The translations under genes were made by a program, and so were the position numbers. Under the pieces are notes generated by a model. The model had not been told where the DNA came from, made no database searches, and saw only the letters and a list, made by a program, of their open reading frames with translations. Below, piece after piece: positions 7,486 to 16,305 of a DNA stretch of 45,716 nt. Origin of the DNA: Dyella silvatica (GTDB lineage Bacteria; Pseudomonadota; Gammaproteobacteria; Xanthomonadales; Rhodanobacteraceae); contig NZ_JAPDPE010000026.1 in assembly GCF_026283955.1 (NCBI RefSeq), positions 1 to 45,716 of the forward strand. Reading direction: 5' to 3'. Position 1 is the first letter of the stretch. Each line of letters begins with the position of its first letter.

Positions 7486-7735
7486 ACTAAAACCCACATA
7501 CTCCTTCGATACTCCCCACCCGCGTCATACAACGCATGTAAAATCTGCCCTAGCGAGTTCTACCTCACCACCTCAATCAACCGCTCAAATACATTGCTGC
7601 GATGTCGTTCGGTTTTAAGACTGTCCGAAGCCAGTGCGTTCCGCACCTCACCATAGCGCTTCACGTTGTCAATCCCCCCCTACCTCAAATGAACTCGATT
7701 ACGGCAGCGATTTCGCCACTACACCCCTTAGACGG
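7486..7735 (-). pseudogene. icmF: Decayed copy of the 3' end of icmF
   Basis: The minus strand reads VKRYGEVRNALASDSLKT, ERHRSNVFERLIEVVR, an in-frame TAG, then NSLGQILHALYDAGGEYRRSM. This aligns throughout with the last 60 residues of the intact IcmF ([18 protein letters not shown] ... GEYRRNM). About five codons are missing in the middle, and the DNA just upstream (the part matching the [13 protein letters not shown] region) is also degraded. Roughly 250 bases remain. The divergence from the intact copy is too great for a recent duplication, so it could come from another strain's icmF. It lies between the avcD-like gene and the HigBA pair, in the same orientation as the real icmF. Confidence 0.85.
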
Positions 7736-7740
7736 GAAGA

Positions 7741-8031
7741 TCACGCCGCAATCCGCTCTATCCGCTCGATAGCTTTGCCGAGCGCCCGGTGGGCTTCCTC
7801 CAGATCGTAGTCCGCTTGGAGCCCCAGCCAGAAGCGTTCGCTGGTCCCCAAGGCCACGGCCAGACGCACCGCGGTATCTGCCGTGACGCCACGCTTGCCA
7901 AGCACGATCTCGTTGATACGCCGCGGCGGTACGCCGGCAGCGCGCGCCAAGGCGTTCTGGCTGATGCCCATGGGCGTCAGAAACTCCTCAAGCAGCACTT
8001 CGCCGGGATGGATATTGGGCAGGCTCTTCAT
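7741..8031 (-). CDS. higA: HigA antitoxin, XRE family
   Basis: This 96-residue protein is a typical HigA antitoxin: it opens with NIHPGEVLLEEFLTPMGISQ and has a helix-turn-helix (ALARAAGVPPRRINEIVLGKRG) followed by TADTAVRLAVALGTSERFWLGLQADYDLE. It binds and neutralises HigB and represses the operon. The start is the ATG at 8031; the open frame continues upstream only because it runs antisense through the toxin region. It lies 16 bases after the toxin gene, in the usual toxin-first order. The operator would be the TGACG/CGTCA palindromes at 8350-8373. Confidence 0.92.
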   Translation of the reverse strand: MKSLPNIHPGEVLLEEFLTPMGISQNALARAAGVPPRRINEIVLGKRGVTADTAVRLAVALGTSERFWLGLQADYDLEEAHRALGKAIERIERIAA

Positions 8032-8047
8032 GATCGACTCGTTGGTG

Positions 8048-8326
8048 TCAGTGGTAATCGACGATTTCCACGTCGTAGACGTCGCCATCCATCCATCGAA
8101 AACAGATACGCCATTGATCGTTGATCCGAATGCTGTACTGGCCTTTGCGATGGCCCTTGAGGGCTTCGAGCCGATTAGCTGGTGGAACCCGCAGATCGTC
8201 CAGCACGGAGGCATTGCCGAGCATACGCAGTTTGCGACGCGCCACGGACTGGATATCGGCCGGCAGACGCCGCGAAGGCGTTCCGCCGCAGATCTTTTCC
8301 GCCTCCTTGTCGGCAAAGCTTCTGAT
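8048..8326 (-). CDS. higB: HigB toxin (RelE superfamily) without a clear start codon
   Basis: The frame encodes a full HigB: IRSFADKEAEKIC, then ADIQSVARRKLRML, DDLRVPPANRLEALKG and the family end INDQWRICFRWMDGDVYDVEIVDYH. HigB is a ribosome-dependent mRNA interferase. Family members usually begin MIRSFADK; here the codon before IRSF is GGG and there is no ATG, GTG or TTG in frame between the upstream stop and a GTG at 8245, which would give only 65 residues and drop the first helix. The nearest ATG (about 8347) is one base out of frame. The toxin may therefore be silenced by a small deletion at its start, while HigA is intact. It could also use a rare start. Confidence 0.75.
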   Translation of the reverse strand: MRSFADKEAEKICGGTPSRRLPADIQSVARRKLRMLGNASVLDDLRVPPANRLEALKGHRKGQYSIRINDQWRICFRWMDGDVYDVEIVDYH

Positions 8327-8349
8327 CCCCGGCGGACCATAACGCCAAC

Positions 8350-8373
8350 CGTCATATGACGCAAGTCGTCATA
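8350..8373 (-). promoter_or_regulatory. Palindromic operator upstream of higBA
   Basis: Two overlapping dyads share the half-site CGTCATA: the perfect 12-base palindrome CGTCATATGACG (8350-8361), and TATGACG-CAAGT-CGTCATA (8355-8373). They lie between the icmF terminator and the toxin frame, where HigA or HigBA is expected to bind. I infer the function from position and symmetry. Confidence 0.6.
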
Positions 8374-8374
8374 G

Positions 8375-8400
8375 AAAAAAGGCCGCCAGATGGCGGCCCT
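8375..8400 (-). terminator. Rho-independent terminator of icmF
   Basis: On the minus strand GGCCGCC-ATCT-GGCGGCC is followed by TTTTTT (plus-strand A-run 8375-8380). It lies about 20 bases after the icmF stop codon and separates icmF from higBA. Confidence 0.9.
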
Positions 8401-8421
8401 CTCTCTCATTGATCCAATGGA

Positions 8422-11400
8422 TCACATATTCCGCCGATACTCCCCACCCACGTCATACAACGCGTGCGAGATCTGCCCCAGCGAGTTGTACTTCACCGCC
8501 TCAATCAACTGCTCGAACACATTGCGGCGATCACGCGCGGTGTTCTGCAGCACCTTCAGGCTTTCCGGCGCCAGCGCATTACGCGCATCGCCGTAGCCTT
8601 TCACGTTGGTGATCTGCTGACCTTTCTCTTCTTCGGTCGAACGGATGAGTTCGATCTCGGTGGCGATTTCGCCGCCGTGGTCTTTGGGCAGGAAGGTGTT
8701 GACGCCGATGAGGGGTAGCGAGCCGTCGTGCTTTTTGTGCTCGTAGTACATCGACTCTTCCTGGATCTTGCCGCGCTGGTACATGGTATCCATCGCGCCG
8801 AGCACGCCGCCGCGCTCGCTGATCGCCTCGAACTCTTTGTATACCGCCTCTTCCACCAGGTCGGTGAGCGTGTCGACGACGTAGCTGCCCTGCCAGGGGT
8901 TTTCGTTGAAGTTGAGGCCTAGCTCTTTGTTGATGATCATCTGGATCGCCACGGCACGGCGCACGCTTTCTTCGGTCGGCGTGGTAATCGCTTCGTCGTA
9001 GGCGTTGGTGTGCAGGCTGTTGCAATTGTCGAACAGCGCGTACATGGCTTGCAGGGTGGTGCGGATGTCGTTGAACTGGATCTCTTGCGCGTGCAGTGAG
9101 CGGCCGGAGGTCTGGATGTGGTACTTCATCATCTGGCTGCGGGCGCTGGCGCCGTAGCGCTCACGCATGGCGCGGGCCCAGATGCGGCGGGCGACGCGGC
9201 CGATCACCGTGTATTCCGGGTCCATGCCGTTGGAGAAGAAGAAGCTGAGGTTGGGCGCGAAGTCGTCCACGCTCATGCCGCGGGCGAGGTAGTACTCGAC
9301 GATGGTGAAGCCGTTGCTCAGGGTGAAGGCGAGCTGGCTGATCGGGTTTGCGCCGGCTTCGGCGATGTGATAACCGGAGATGGATACCGAATAGAAATTG
9401 CGCACTTTGTTGTCGACAAAGTATTGCTGGATGTCGCCCATCATGCGCAGGGCGAATTCGGTGCTGAAGATGCAGGTGTTCTGCGCCTGGTCTTCTTTGA
9501 AGATGTCGGCCTGCACGGTGCCGCGCACCGCCTGCAGAGTTTCCGTCTTGATGCGTGCGTAGGTTTCCGCATCGACCAGCTCGTCGCCGGAGACGCCGAG
9601 CAGACCCAGGCCGAGGCCATCGTTACCGGCGGGCAATTCACCGTGGTACTTCGGGCGTGGCACGTGCTTGTAGATCTCGGCGATTTTCTTTTCGGCAACG
9701 GCCCAGCGGGCATCGTCTTCGCGCAGGTATTTCTCGACGTTCTGGTCGATGGCGGTGTTCATGAACATCGCCAGGATCATCGGCGCCGGGCCGTTGATGG
9801 TCATCGAGACTGAAGTGCTTGGCGCGCTGAGGTCGAAGCCGGAGTACAGCTTCTTCATGTCGTCCAGGGTGGCGATATTGACGCCGGAGTTGCCGATCTT
9901 GCCGAAGATATCCGGGCGCGGTGCCGGGTCTTCGCCATACAGGGTGACTGAGTCGAACGCGGTGGACAGGCGCGTGGCGGCACCGCCCTGGCTGAGGTAA
10001 TGGAAGCGGCGGTTGGTGCGCTCCGGCGTGCCTTCGCCGGCAAACATGCGGGTCGGGTCTTCACCACTGCGGCGGTACGGGTACACGCCACCGGTATACG
10101 GGTAATGACCCGGCAAGTGCTCGCGACCGAGGAAGCTGACCAGCTCGCCCCAGTCTTTCGACTTCGGCGGCGCCACTTTCGGAATCTTCTGGTGACTAAG
10201 CGAGTCGCGGTAGTTCTCGACGCGAATGACCTTGTCGCGCACTTTGTATTCGTTGACGTCGGCGGTGACCGACTTGTACAGCGCCGGCCACTCGCGCAGC
10301 TGATGGATGGCCTCGTGGCTGAGTTCTTTCAGCGCGGCGTTATAGCGCTTGCGCAGGGTGATCAGCGAGCGGTCGCCTTCGGCGTGCAGGTCGACGCTGT
10401 GATAAAGGTCGAGCGCGCGCGGCAGTTTTTCGTCGCCGAGTTCTTTCAGCGCCTCGTAGTAGTGCTGCGCCTTGCTGGCGTATTCGGCCTGGCGCTCGAT
10501 GCTGCTGTTGATGGCGCGACCCTGCTCGGCAATCTCGGCGAGGTAACGCACGCGGCTGCCGGGAATCAGCACAGTGGCGCGCGGCGACTTCAAGCTGGTG
10601 TCGAGCTGGGGCGACCATTTTTCCGCGGGCAGTTGCAGCTTGTCGCGCATCAGCCGGCAAAGATTGGAGAACATCCAGGTGACGCCAGGGTCGTTGAACT
10701 GACTGGCGATGGTCGGGTACACCGGCACGTCTTCGTCTTGCAGGGTGAAGGCGGTGCGGTTGCGCTTCCACTGTTTGCGCACATCGCGCAGCGCGTCTTC
10801 GGCGCCGCGCTTGTCGAACTTGTTGAGCACAACCAGCTCGGCGAAGTCGATCATGTCGATCTTTTCCAGCTGGCTGGCGGCGCCGTATTCGCTGGTCATC
10901 ACATAGACCGGGAAATCGACCAGGTCGACGATTTCCGAATCGCTTTGACCGATACCGGCGGTTTCGACAATGACTAGGTCGTAGGGCTGGCTCTTCAAGA
11001 AATCGATGCAGTCGTGCAGCACGATGCTGGTCGCGGCGTGCTGGCGACGCGTGGCCATGGAGCGCATATACACGCGGTGACTGCGCAGTGAGTTCATGCG
11101 GATGCGGTCGCCGAGCAAGGCGCCGCCAGAGCGACGGCGGGTCGGGTCGACCGCCAGCACGGCAATCCGCATCGTGGGGAAGGCATGCAGAAAGCGCAGC
11201 AGCAACTCGTCCACCACCGATGATTTACCCGCACCGCCGGTGCCGGTAAGGCCGAGTACCGGCGTCTGTTTGCCGGCGAGCTTCCATTGTTTACGCTGAT
11301 GCTCTAGCTCGACGTCAGAGAGCTTGCCCTCTTCGATGGCCGACAGCATGTGGCCGATGGAGATCTCGTCGTCGATGTCGATCTTGGGCAGCGAGGCGCC

Positions 11401-11883
11401 CTCGTTCTGCGCACGCTGCACGGCGGCCTTGCCGGCGCGCTGCATCACGTCTTCGATCATCTCGGTCAGGCCGAGCTTCATGCCGTCGTTGGGGTGATAG
11501 ATGCGCTCCACCCCATAGGCCTGCAGTTCGCGGATCTCCTCCGGGGTGATGGTGCCGCCGCCGCCGCCGAACACGCGGATATGCGCCGCGCCACGCTCTT
11601 TCAGCATGTCCACCATGTACTTGAAGTACTCGACGTGGCCGCCCTGGTAGGAGGACAGCGCGATGGCGTCGGCATCTTCTTGCAGTGCAGCACGAACCAC
11701 ATCCTCGACCGAGCGATTATGGCCCAGGTGAATGACTTCAGCCCCTTGCGATTGAATGATGCGGCGCATGATATTGATCGCCGCATCGTGGCCGTCGAAC
11801 AGGCTGGCGGCGGTGACGAAACGCAGCGGGCTGCTTTCTGACTGGGCCGCGCTGGCGGGAACGTGCTTGGCGATCGAACTCAT
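8422..11883 (-). CDS. icmF: Fused isobutyryl-CoA mutase IcmF
   Basis: This 1153-residue protein is the natural fusion of a coenzyme-B12-binding domain (about residues 20-150, with DGHDAAIN and the glycine run [12 protein letters not shown]), a MeaB/ArgK-type G-protein chaperone (Walker [11 protein letters not shown] near residue 215) and a methylmalonyl-CoA-mutase-like TIM barrel (from about residue 560 to the end). IcmF interconverts isobutyryl-CoA and n-butyryl-CoA, and in some members isovaleryl-CoA and pivalyl-CoA, linking branched-chain amino acid and fatty acid metabolism. The G domain protects and loads the cofactor. GGAG lies six bases before the ATG at 11883. The gene ends at its own terminator. 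A leucine dehydrogenase lies near the right end of the window, a related pathway but not the same operon. Confidence 0.95.
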   Translation of the reverse strand: MSSIAKHVPASAAQSESSPLRFVTAASLFDGHDAAINIMRRIIQSQGAEVIHLGHNRSVEDVVRAALQEDADAIALSSYQGGHVEYFKYMVDMLKERGAAHIRVFGGGGGTITPEEIRELQAYGVERIYHPNDGMKLGLTEMIEDVMQRAGKAAVQRAQNEGASLPKIDIDDEISIGHMLSAIEEGKLSDVELEHQRKQWKLAGKQTPVLGLTGTGGAGKSSVVDELLLRFLHAFPTMRIAVLAVDPTRRRSGGALLGDRIRMNSLRSHRVYMRSMATRRQHAATSIVLHDCIDFLKSQPYDLVIVETAGIGQSDSEIVDLVDFPVYVMTSEYGAASQLEKIDMIDFAELVVLNKFDKRGAEDALRDVRKQWKRNRTAFTLQDEDVPVYPTIASQFNDPGVTWMFSNLCRLMRDKLQLPAEKWSPQLDTSLKSPRATVLIPGSRVRYLAEIAEQGRAINSSIERQAEYASKAQHYYEALKELGDEKLPRALDLYHSVDLHAEGDRSLITLRKRYNAALKELSHEAIHQLREWPALYKSVTADVNEYKVRDKVIRVENYRDSLSHQKIPKVAPPKSKDWGELVSFLGREHLPGHYPYTGGVYPYRRSGEDPTRMFAGEGTPERTNRRFHYLSQGGAATRLSTAFDSVTLYGEDPAPRPDIFGKIGNSGVNIATLDDMKKLYSGFDLSAPSTSVSMTINGPAPMILAMFMNTAIDQNVEKYLREDDARWAVAEKKIAEIYKHVPRPKYHGELPAGNDGLGLGLLGVSGDELVDAETYARIKTETLQAVRGTVQADIFKEDQAQNTCIFSTEFALRMMGDIQQYFVDNKVRNFYSVSISGYHIAEAGANPISQLAFTLSNGFTIVEYYLARGMSVDDFAPNLSFFFSNGMDPEYTVIGRVARRIWARAMRERYGASARSQMMKYHIQTSGRSLHAQEIQFNDIRTTLQAMYALFDNCNSLHTNAYDEAITTPTEESVRRAVAIQMIINKELGLNFNENPWQGSYVVDTLTDLVEEAVYKEFEAISERGGVLGAMDTMYQRGKIQEESMYYEHKKHDGSLPLIGVNTFLPKDHGGEIATEIELIRSTEEEKGQQITNVKGYGDARNALAPESLKVLQNTARDRRNVFEQLIEAVKYNSLGQISHALYDVGGEYRRNM

Positions 11884-12054
11884 GACGACTCCGGAACTTC
11901 ACAGGGAGGGAACTGGCGAATTGTAGCGCGTGCGCCCGCCGCTCCCATGCCCTGCCCCGGGCCGCCCGCCGTGCCTCGATCCAAAGGCCACGGCGGGACG
12001 CATGCCACCCAACGCTGGGCCTATGGCCTTCGCCTGCATGGCCTGTCGCCAGAC

Positions 12055-12942
12055 TTACATCGCCTGATACGCCGCCGCCAGCTCGGGCGCGAAATCTTCG
12101 AATCGGGTGGGTGTGGTATTGCCTGGATGGCGCCCTTCCAGCGATTTGATCCGCCCTTGATTGATCGCCTGCGCCAGCTCGACATACAACCCCGCCAGGT
12201 TGGGCGAGAAACCCGCGCCGAGCAAAGCGCCGGTCATATCTTCCGCAGTGAGCTGTACATAGTTGAGATCGGGCTGGCCGATACGCTCGCCCAGCAAACG
12301 CGTAGCCTCGGCATAGGAAAGGTCGCACGGGCCGAGCAGCTCGCGCACCACGACGCCATGCCAGTCGCGCGCGATCAGCGCCTTGGCCGCGACGTCGGCG
12401 AGGTCGCGGGTGGCAATCATCGGTATCGGCAGATCGGGCGCCACCGCGTCACCGTTAAGGCCAGCCTGCTTGATCACGCCCAGCGCACCATAGAAGTTCT
12501 CGAACAGGGCACCGGTACGCAGCATCAGCACGTTGCAGCCGTTCAAGCCGCGCAGGCGCGTCTCCTGCTCATGCATGCTGGCAATCGGCCCGGTGCCCGC
12601 GGGCAGCTCGGCGCCAAGGCTGCTATGGAACACCACATGACCGGTGCCGTTTTCGCGCAAGGCGTGCACGATGGCCTCGCCCTGCGCGCGTTGCATGGCG
12701 TAGTAATCGGGCACCTGCATGTCGTAAGGCAGCAAGGTGTATACCGCCGCCGCATCGCGGAAGGCACGGGTAAGAAAAGCAGCGTTGTCCGGCTCGCCCA
12801 CCAGCACACTGGCGCCGAGCCGGGCCAGCGGCTGCAGCCGGCTGGCCGAGCGGCCCAGCGCACGCACTTGCTGGCCCGCTTGCAGCAATTGTTCGACCAG
12901 ATATTGACCGGTATGCCCGGTGGCTCCCATCACGGTAATCAT
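12055..12942 (-). CDS. NmrA-like NAD(P)-binding reductase
   Basis: This 295-residue protein has the N-terminal Rossmann motif GATGHTG (residues 6-12) and the NmrA/atypical short-chain dehydrogenase fold: VFHSSLGAELP in the middle and LLPYDM in place of a catalytic Tyr-x-x-x-Lys. Relatives act as NAD(P)H-sensing regulators or quinone/isoflavone-type reductases. The ATG at 12942 follows AGGAGAC; the frame running upstream to 13107 overlaps the divergent promoter and is not used. It is divergent from the AraC-type regulator at 13106, with 163 bases between, so the regulator probably controls it. Confidence 0.88.
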   Translation of the reverse strand: MITVMGATGHTGQYLVEQLLQAGQQVRALGRSASRLQPLARLGASVLVGEPDNAAFLTRAFRDAAAVYTLLPYDMQVPDYYAMQRAQGEAIVHALRENGTGHVVFHSSLGAELPAGTGPIASMHEQETRLRGLNGCNVLMLRTGALFENFYGALGVIKQAGLNGDAVAPDLPIPMIATRDLADVAAKALIARDWHGVVVRELLGPCDLSYAEATRLLGERIGQPDLNYVQLTAEDMTGALLGAGFSPNLAGLYVELAQAINQGRIKSLEGRHPGNTTPTRFEDFAPELAAAYQAM

Positions 12943-13105
12943 GTTTGTCTCCTGCCGCTGCCGGCGCTGTGGTTGGCTCGTGGGCAGTATCGATTTGCAT
13001 GGCGGCGGCACTCCATGCTGGCGCGTCGCTGCTTGATGCTCGATCGTCCACGAGCTTTCTTTGCGGCGGTGGACGACGCGATAAGCGCCAGCGCACACTC
13101 GCGCC

Positions 13106-14062
13106 ATGAACGATCAAGCCGTCTGGGCGCCGGTCGACCCGCTGGGCGAGGCGCTGCACTTTTTACGCATGAGCGGCACGTTTTATTGCCGCTCGGAGTT
13201 CACCGCGCCCTGGGGGCTGGCGCTGCCGCCGATGCAGCATTGCCTGATGTTTCATGTGGTGACCCAGGGGCGTTGCTGGCTGGACATGGGCGACGGCACA
13301 CCTCTGTTGCTGCAACAGGGCGACCTTGCACTGGTACCGCACGGCGAGGGCCACGATCTGCTCAGCGAGGCCGGTGCGACGGCGGCGCCGCTGTTCGAGC
13401 TGCCGCGCGAATGCGCCAGCGAACGCTATGAGGTGATCCGCCACGGTGGTGGCGGCCATGCCACACAACTGGTTTGCGGCGCGGTGCGCTTTGACCACCC
13501 GGCCGCGCACCGCTTGATGGAGTTGCTGCCCAATGTGATTCGCATCGAGGCCTCGCAACTGCCACACGCCGAGTGGATTCAAAGCACCCTGCGCTTTATG
13601 GCGGCCGAGGCCCAAACACTGCGACCGGGCGGCGAAACGGTGATTACCCGGCTTGCCGATATCCTGGTGATCCAGGCGATCCGCGTATGGATCGAACGCG
13701 ACCCCAGGGCGCAGACCGGCTGGTTGGGGGCTCTGCAAGACAAGCAGATCGGCCGCGCCATCAGCTTGATTCACCGCGAACCCGCCCGCGCCTGGACGCT
13801 GGCCTCGCTGGCGCGCGAAGTGGCGATGTCGCGCTCGGCGTTTGCCGCGCGCTTCAGCGAGCTGGTCGGCCTGCCCGCGATGCAGTATCTGGCGCGCTGG
13901 CGCATGCATCTGGCGCTGACCCAGCTGAAAGAGCACGACGCTGCCATCGGCGACCTGGCCAGCGACCTGGGCTACCAGTCCGAAGCGGCATTTAGTCGCG
14001 CCTTCAAGCGCTTTATCGGGGTCTCGCCGGGGGCCGCGCGGCGCCAGGTCCATAGCGCCTGA
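13106..14062 (+). CDS. AraC-family regulator with cupin sensor domain
   Basis: This 318-residue protein has an N-terminal cupin-type ligand domain (MQHCLMFHVVTQGRCWLDM and LLQQGDLALVPHGEGHDL are beta-strand/His patterns of the AraC cupin_6 group) and a C-terminal double helix-turn-helix (LASLAREVAMSRSAFAARFSELVG and IGDLASDLGYQSEAAFSRAFKRFIGVSPG). It lies divergent to the NmrA-like reductase gene. Regulators of this subgroup often activate an adjacent oxidoreductase in response to an aldehyde or redox-active compound; the inducer cannot be read from the sequence. The start at 13106 fits the family's usual N-terminus. Confidence 0.92.
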   Translation: MNDQAVWAPVDPLGEALHFLRMSGTFYCRSEFTAPWGLALPPMQHCLMFHVVTQGRCWLDMGDGTPLLLQQGDLALVPHGEGHDLLSEAGATAAPLFELPRECASERYEVIRHGGGGHATQLVCGAVRFDHPAAHRLMELLPNVIRIEASQLPHAEWIQSTLRFMAAEAQTLRPGGETVITRLADILVIQAIRVWIERDPRAQTGWLGALQDKQIGRAISLIHREPARAWTLASLAREVAMSRSAFAARFSELVGLPAMQYLARWRMHLALTQLKEHDAAIGDLASDLGYQSEAAFSRAFKRFIGVSPGAARRQVHSA

Positions 14063-14197
14063 AAGCCTTGCCGGACAAGGCCTGCGCCGCTTACTTGCCC
14101 GCGCCGACGCCCCATCACGACAAAACCACGCCGGTAGCAGCTAGCATCGCTGGCTCGGCTTAGGTAAGTTGCTCTTTTTAACGGCTCACACAGGGGC

Positions 14198-14247
14198 GGC
14201 AGACGCAGCCAGTGACGGTATACCGCCACTGGCCCATGGCGTCTGCC
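14198..14247 (+). promoter_or_regulatory. Long dyad symmetry over the start of the ketosynthase-like gene
   Basis: Three nested complementary blocks lie here: GGCAGACGC (14198-14206) with GCGTCTGCC (14239-14247); CCAGTG (14209-14214) with CACTGG (14227-14232); and the central palindrome CGGTATACCG (14216-14225). As RNA this is a near-continuous hairpin of about 20 pairs that contains both candidate start codons (GTG 14212, ATG 14236). It could hide the start from ribosomes or, as DNA, act as an operator. Confidence 0.6.
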
Positions 14248-16218
14248 TTGCCTTATGACGAGCGATATGAGGATTACAGTGCGATCACTTTTTGCAGGCG
14301 CCACGCGTCTGATCATCCGTTGTCACCCACAGGCCCAGCTCGCCGGGTATGCATCGTGCTGAGCGGCCATCAAGTTTTAGTCACCGTAGGCACGCCGTGC
14401 ACGATGTCCGCCGTGGGCAGCACGGAGACCTATCAGGCACTGGTTCGCGGCAGCGCTGACTTCATCGCCATGGCGGCGTTCGACGCCGGGCTGATTGAAT
14501 TCGACGACCCGGGCGCCGAGGCCTCCGCCATGCGCTGGGTGGGCGGCGAGCACGCCGGCCAGCCGGCCAGCCTGGCCGATATCGAAGCCCGTCACGGCGC
14601 CCAGTTGCGCGCCAACCTGGGCATTCGGCGGATCGATCCGAGCCGGCTGGCGCCGCAGCAAACGGTAACCGACATTGCCGCCAGCCTGCCGCACGACCTG
14701 GAAGAAGGCGGCCTGCGCCGCCTGGCCGGTATCCGTTACGACGATGTGCGCGGCTCGGCACTGAAAGACATGTACGGCTTGTTCCAGGACGAACCGTTGC
14801 TGTCGCCATCGCTGCAATCGCAATTGTTCGCCTACGGCGCGCTCGGCGCCCTGGCCGGGCTGCCGCTGCCGCTGGCCGAGCTGGTCAGCAACCCCTACGG
14901 TTTTCGGGTCAGCGCCGCCACCGCGTTTGGTGGCATGGATTCGCTGGCGCAGTGGATTCGTCCAGATGCACCGCCGCCGCCCGAGGGCATTCCGCGCGAC
15001 CGTTTCGCGGTACGTCTGGCCAGCTCGCTGGGTTCGCATGGCCCGGCCCTGGTATCGACCATGCTGGCACCGGCGTACAGCCTCAGCCGGACCCTGAAAA
15101 ACCCCGCCCTGCGCGATTCGCTGCGCTCCGACGATCCGGGCTATATGCGCGTGCCGCAAACCCCGCTGACCGCGGTGGGCGCCTGCGCCTCCAGCCTGAT
15201 TGCGCTGTGTGATATCGCCCCGCAGCTGCTGTTCGACTACCCCGGTTTCCAGCGGCCGAAAATGGCCTTGCTGACCGCCGCCGATGCCGGCCTGCAGCCG
15301 CGTTTCGGTATTTTCGACGGCTTTGGCACCGGCGCCTTGATGACCAGCGAAAAGCTGGCCGAGGTAAATGCTGGCCATGGCCCCGACGCGCAGCGCACGG
15401 TGGGCGAAAGCCTGGCGCCGTTCGACGTCGACGCCAACGGCACCGTGGTCGGCAATGCCGGCTCGGGCCTGCTGATCACCACGCTGGATTTTGCCTTGCG
15501 CAACTTCCTCGACATCAGCTCGATCATTGTCGGCTGGGGACAAAGTGGCGAGGCAGGTGGCAAGGCGCATTTTGCCGGCGTCGGCTTTGGTGGCGAGAAC
15601 GCGATGATCCATGCACTGGACATGGCCCACCAAGCCCATGGCTACGGCGTTGCCGATTTTGAATATCTGGTGGCCCACGCCACCGGCACGCGCACCAATT
15701 CAAAAAGCGACTTGAACACCGCCGCCGCCGCGCGGGCCGGGGCCGCGTTGCGCCAGGGCTTCAAGGGCCCGCTGCCGCCGATGTTCGTCGGCACGCCCAA
15801 GGCGCTGGGCGACGGCCATACCATGGGCGAGACCGGCCTCAAGGCGATCTCGCAGGCCTTGCAGTACGTCCTGGGCAAACCCGCGCCGGGCGTACCGACC
15901 CTGCGCCAGGTCGACCCGGAGCTGGAGTCCTCGCTGGTCGCATTCAAGCTACAAAAAGCACCGCTGCAAGGCCACACGGACAGCGGCGCGGTCTGCGCCA
16001 CGCAGGGTTTCGGCGGATACAACGGCGCGGTCGCCTTGCGTTCGGCCAACCCTGCCGCACTGGCTCGCTATCAACTCGACGCAGATGTTTTAGCCGCCTA
16101 TCTGGAGCGCTGGCCGCAACTGCGCAAGGAGCGCGAACAGCGCGAACGCGCATTCCGTCGCGGCCCGAAGCTGGCCTTGGCGATGGCCGAACGGCATCGC
16201 TGGCACGGCGAAGAATAA
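14236..16218 (+). CDS. Beta-ketoacyl synthase-like protein
   Basis: This 660-residue protein carries the thiolase-fold Cys-His-His set of ketoacyl synthases: Cys317 (VGACASS), His481 (AHATGT) and His528 (GDGHTMGETG). The FGFGG-type end is present as CATQGFGGYNGAVALR. It would condense an acyl thioester with malonyl-ACP, but it is longer than FabF (about 410 residues) because of about 200 extra residues before the core, and it has no adjacent ACP or ketoreductase. It belongs with stand-alone KAS/PKS-like synthases of Xanthomonadales. The start is uncertain: ATG 14236 or GTG 14212, both inside a long dyad. The first 60 residues are poorly family-like, so an internal start (such as ATG 14403) is also possible. 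Confidence 0.82.
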   Translation: MASALPYDERYEDYSAITFCRRHASDHPLSPTGPARRVCIVLSGHQVLVTVGTPCTMSAVGSTETYQALVRGSADFIAMAAFDAGLIEFDDPGAEASAMRWVGGEHAGQPASLADIEARHGAQLRANLGIRRIDPSRLAPQQTVTDIAASLPHDLEEGGLRRLAGIRYDDVRGSALKDMYGLFQDEPLLSPSLQSQLFAYGALGALAGLPLPLAELVSNPYGFRVSAATAFGGMDSLAQWIRPDAPPPPEGIPRDRFAVRLASSLGSHGPALVSTMLAPAYSLSRTLKNPALRDSLRSDDPGYMRVPQTPLTAVGACASSLIALCDIAPQLLFDYPGFQRPKMALLTAADAGLQPRFGIFDGFGTGALMTSEKLAEVNAGHGPDAQRTVGESLAPFDVDANGTVVGNAGSGLLITTLDFALRNFLDISSIIVGWGQSGEAGGKAHFAGVGFGGENAMIHALDMAHQAHGYGVADFEYLVAHATGTRTNSKSDLNTAAAARAGAALRQGFKGPLPPMFVGTPKALGDGHTMGETGLKAISQALQYVLGKPAPGVPTLRQVDPELESSLVAFKLQKAPLQGHTDSGAVCATQGFGGYNGAVALRSANPAALARYQLDADVLAAYLERWPQLRKEREQRERAFRRGPKLALAMAERHRWHGEE

Positions 16219-16254
16219 AACCCGCAAGGGTAATCACCGCAACAAAGACCGCAA

Positions 16255-16284
16255 CCGTTATCCCGGCAAAAGCCGGGATAACGG
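16255..16284. repeat. REP-like palindrome between convergent genes
   Basis: CCGTTATCCCGGC-AAAA-GCCGGGATAACGG is a perfect 13-pair hairpin without a T-run. It resembles dispersed extragenic palindromes common in Xanthomonadales. Its position between two convergent genes suggests it stabilises the 3' ends or ends transcripts on both sides. Confidence 0.75.
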
Positions 16285-16305
16285 GGGAATCACGCGTTAC
16301 CGCGA

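Noticed and set aside
10000-10977. A 325-codon plus-strand frame opposite icmF
   Set aside because: It has no recognisable domain and is composed of Val/Ala/Gln/Arg runs typical of antisense to an Ala/Asp/Glu-rich protein.
8579-11786. Several long frames on both strands inside icmF
   Set aside because: They are shadow frames of a high-GC gene. They lack family motifs and ribosome sites, and the minus-strand IcmF frame is continuous with all three domains.
11863-13431. A 522-codon plus-strand frame crossing the NmrA gene
   Set aside because: It runs antisense through the NmrA-like gene and out of frame into the AraC gene; both real genes have clear motifs.
14377-15678. A 433-codon minus-strand frame inside the ketosynthase-like gene
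   Set aside because: It is antisense to a frame with the Cys-His-His triad and is rich in Gln/Gly/Ala/Arg, as expected for a shadow of high-GC coding DNA.
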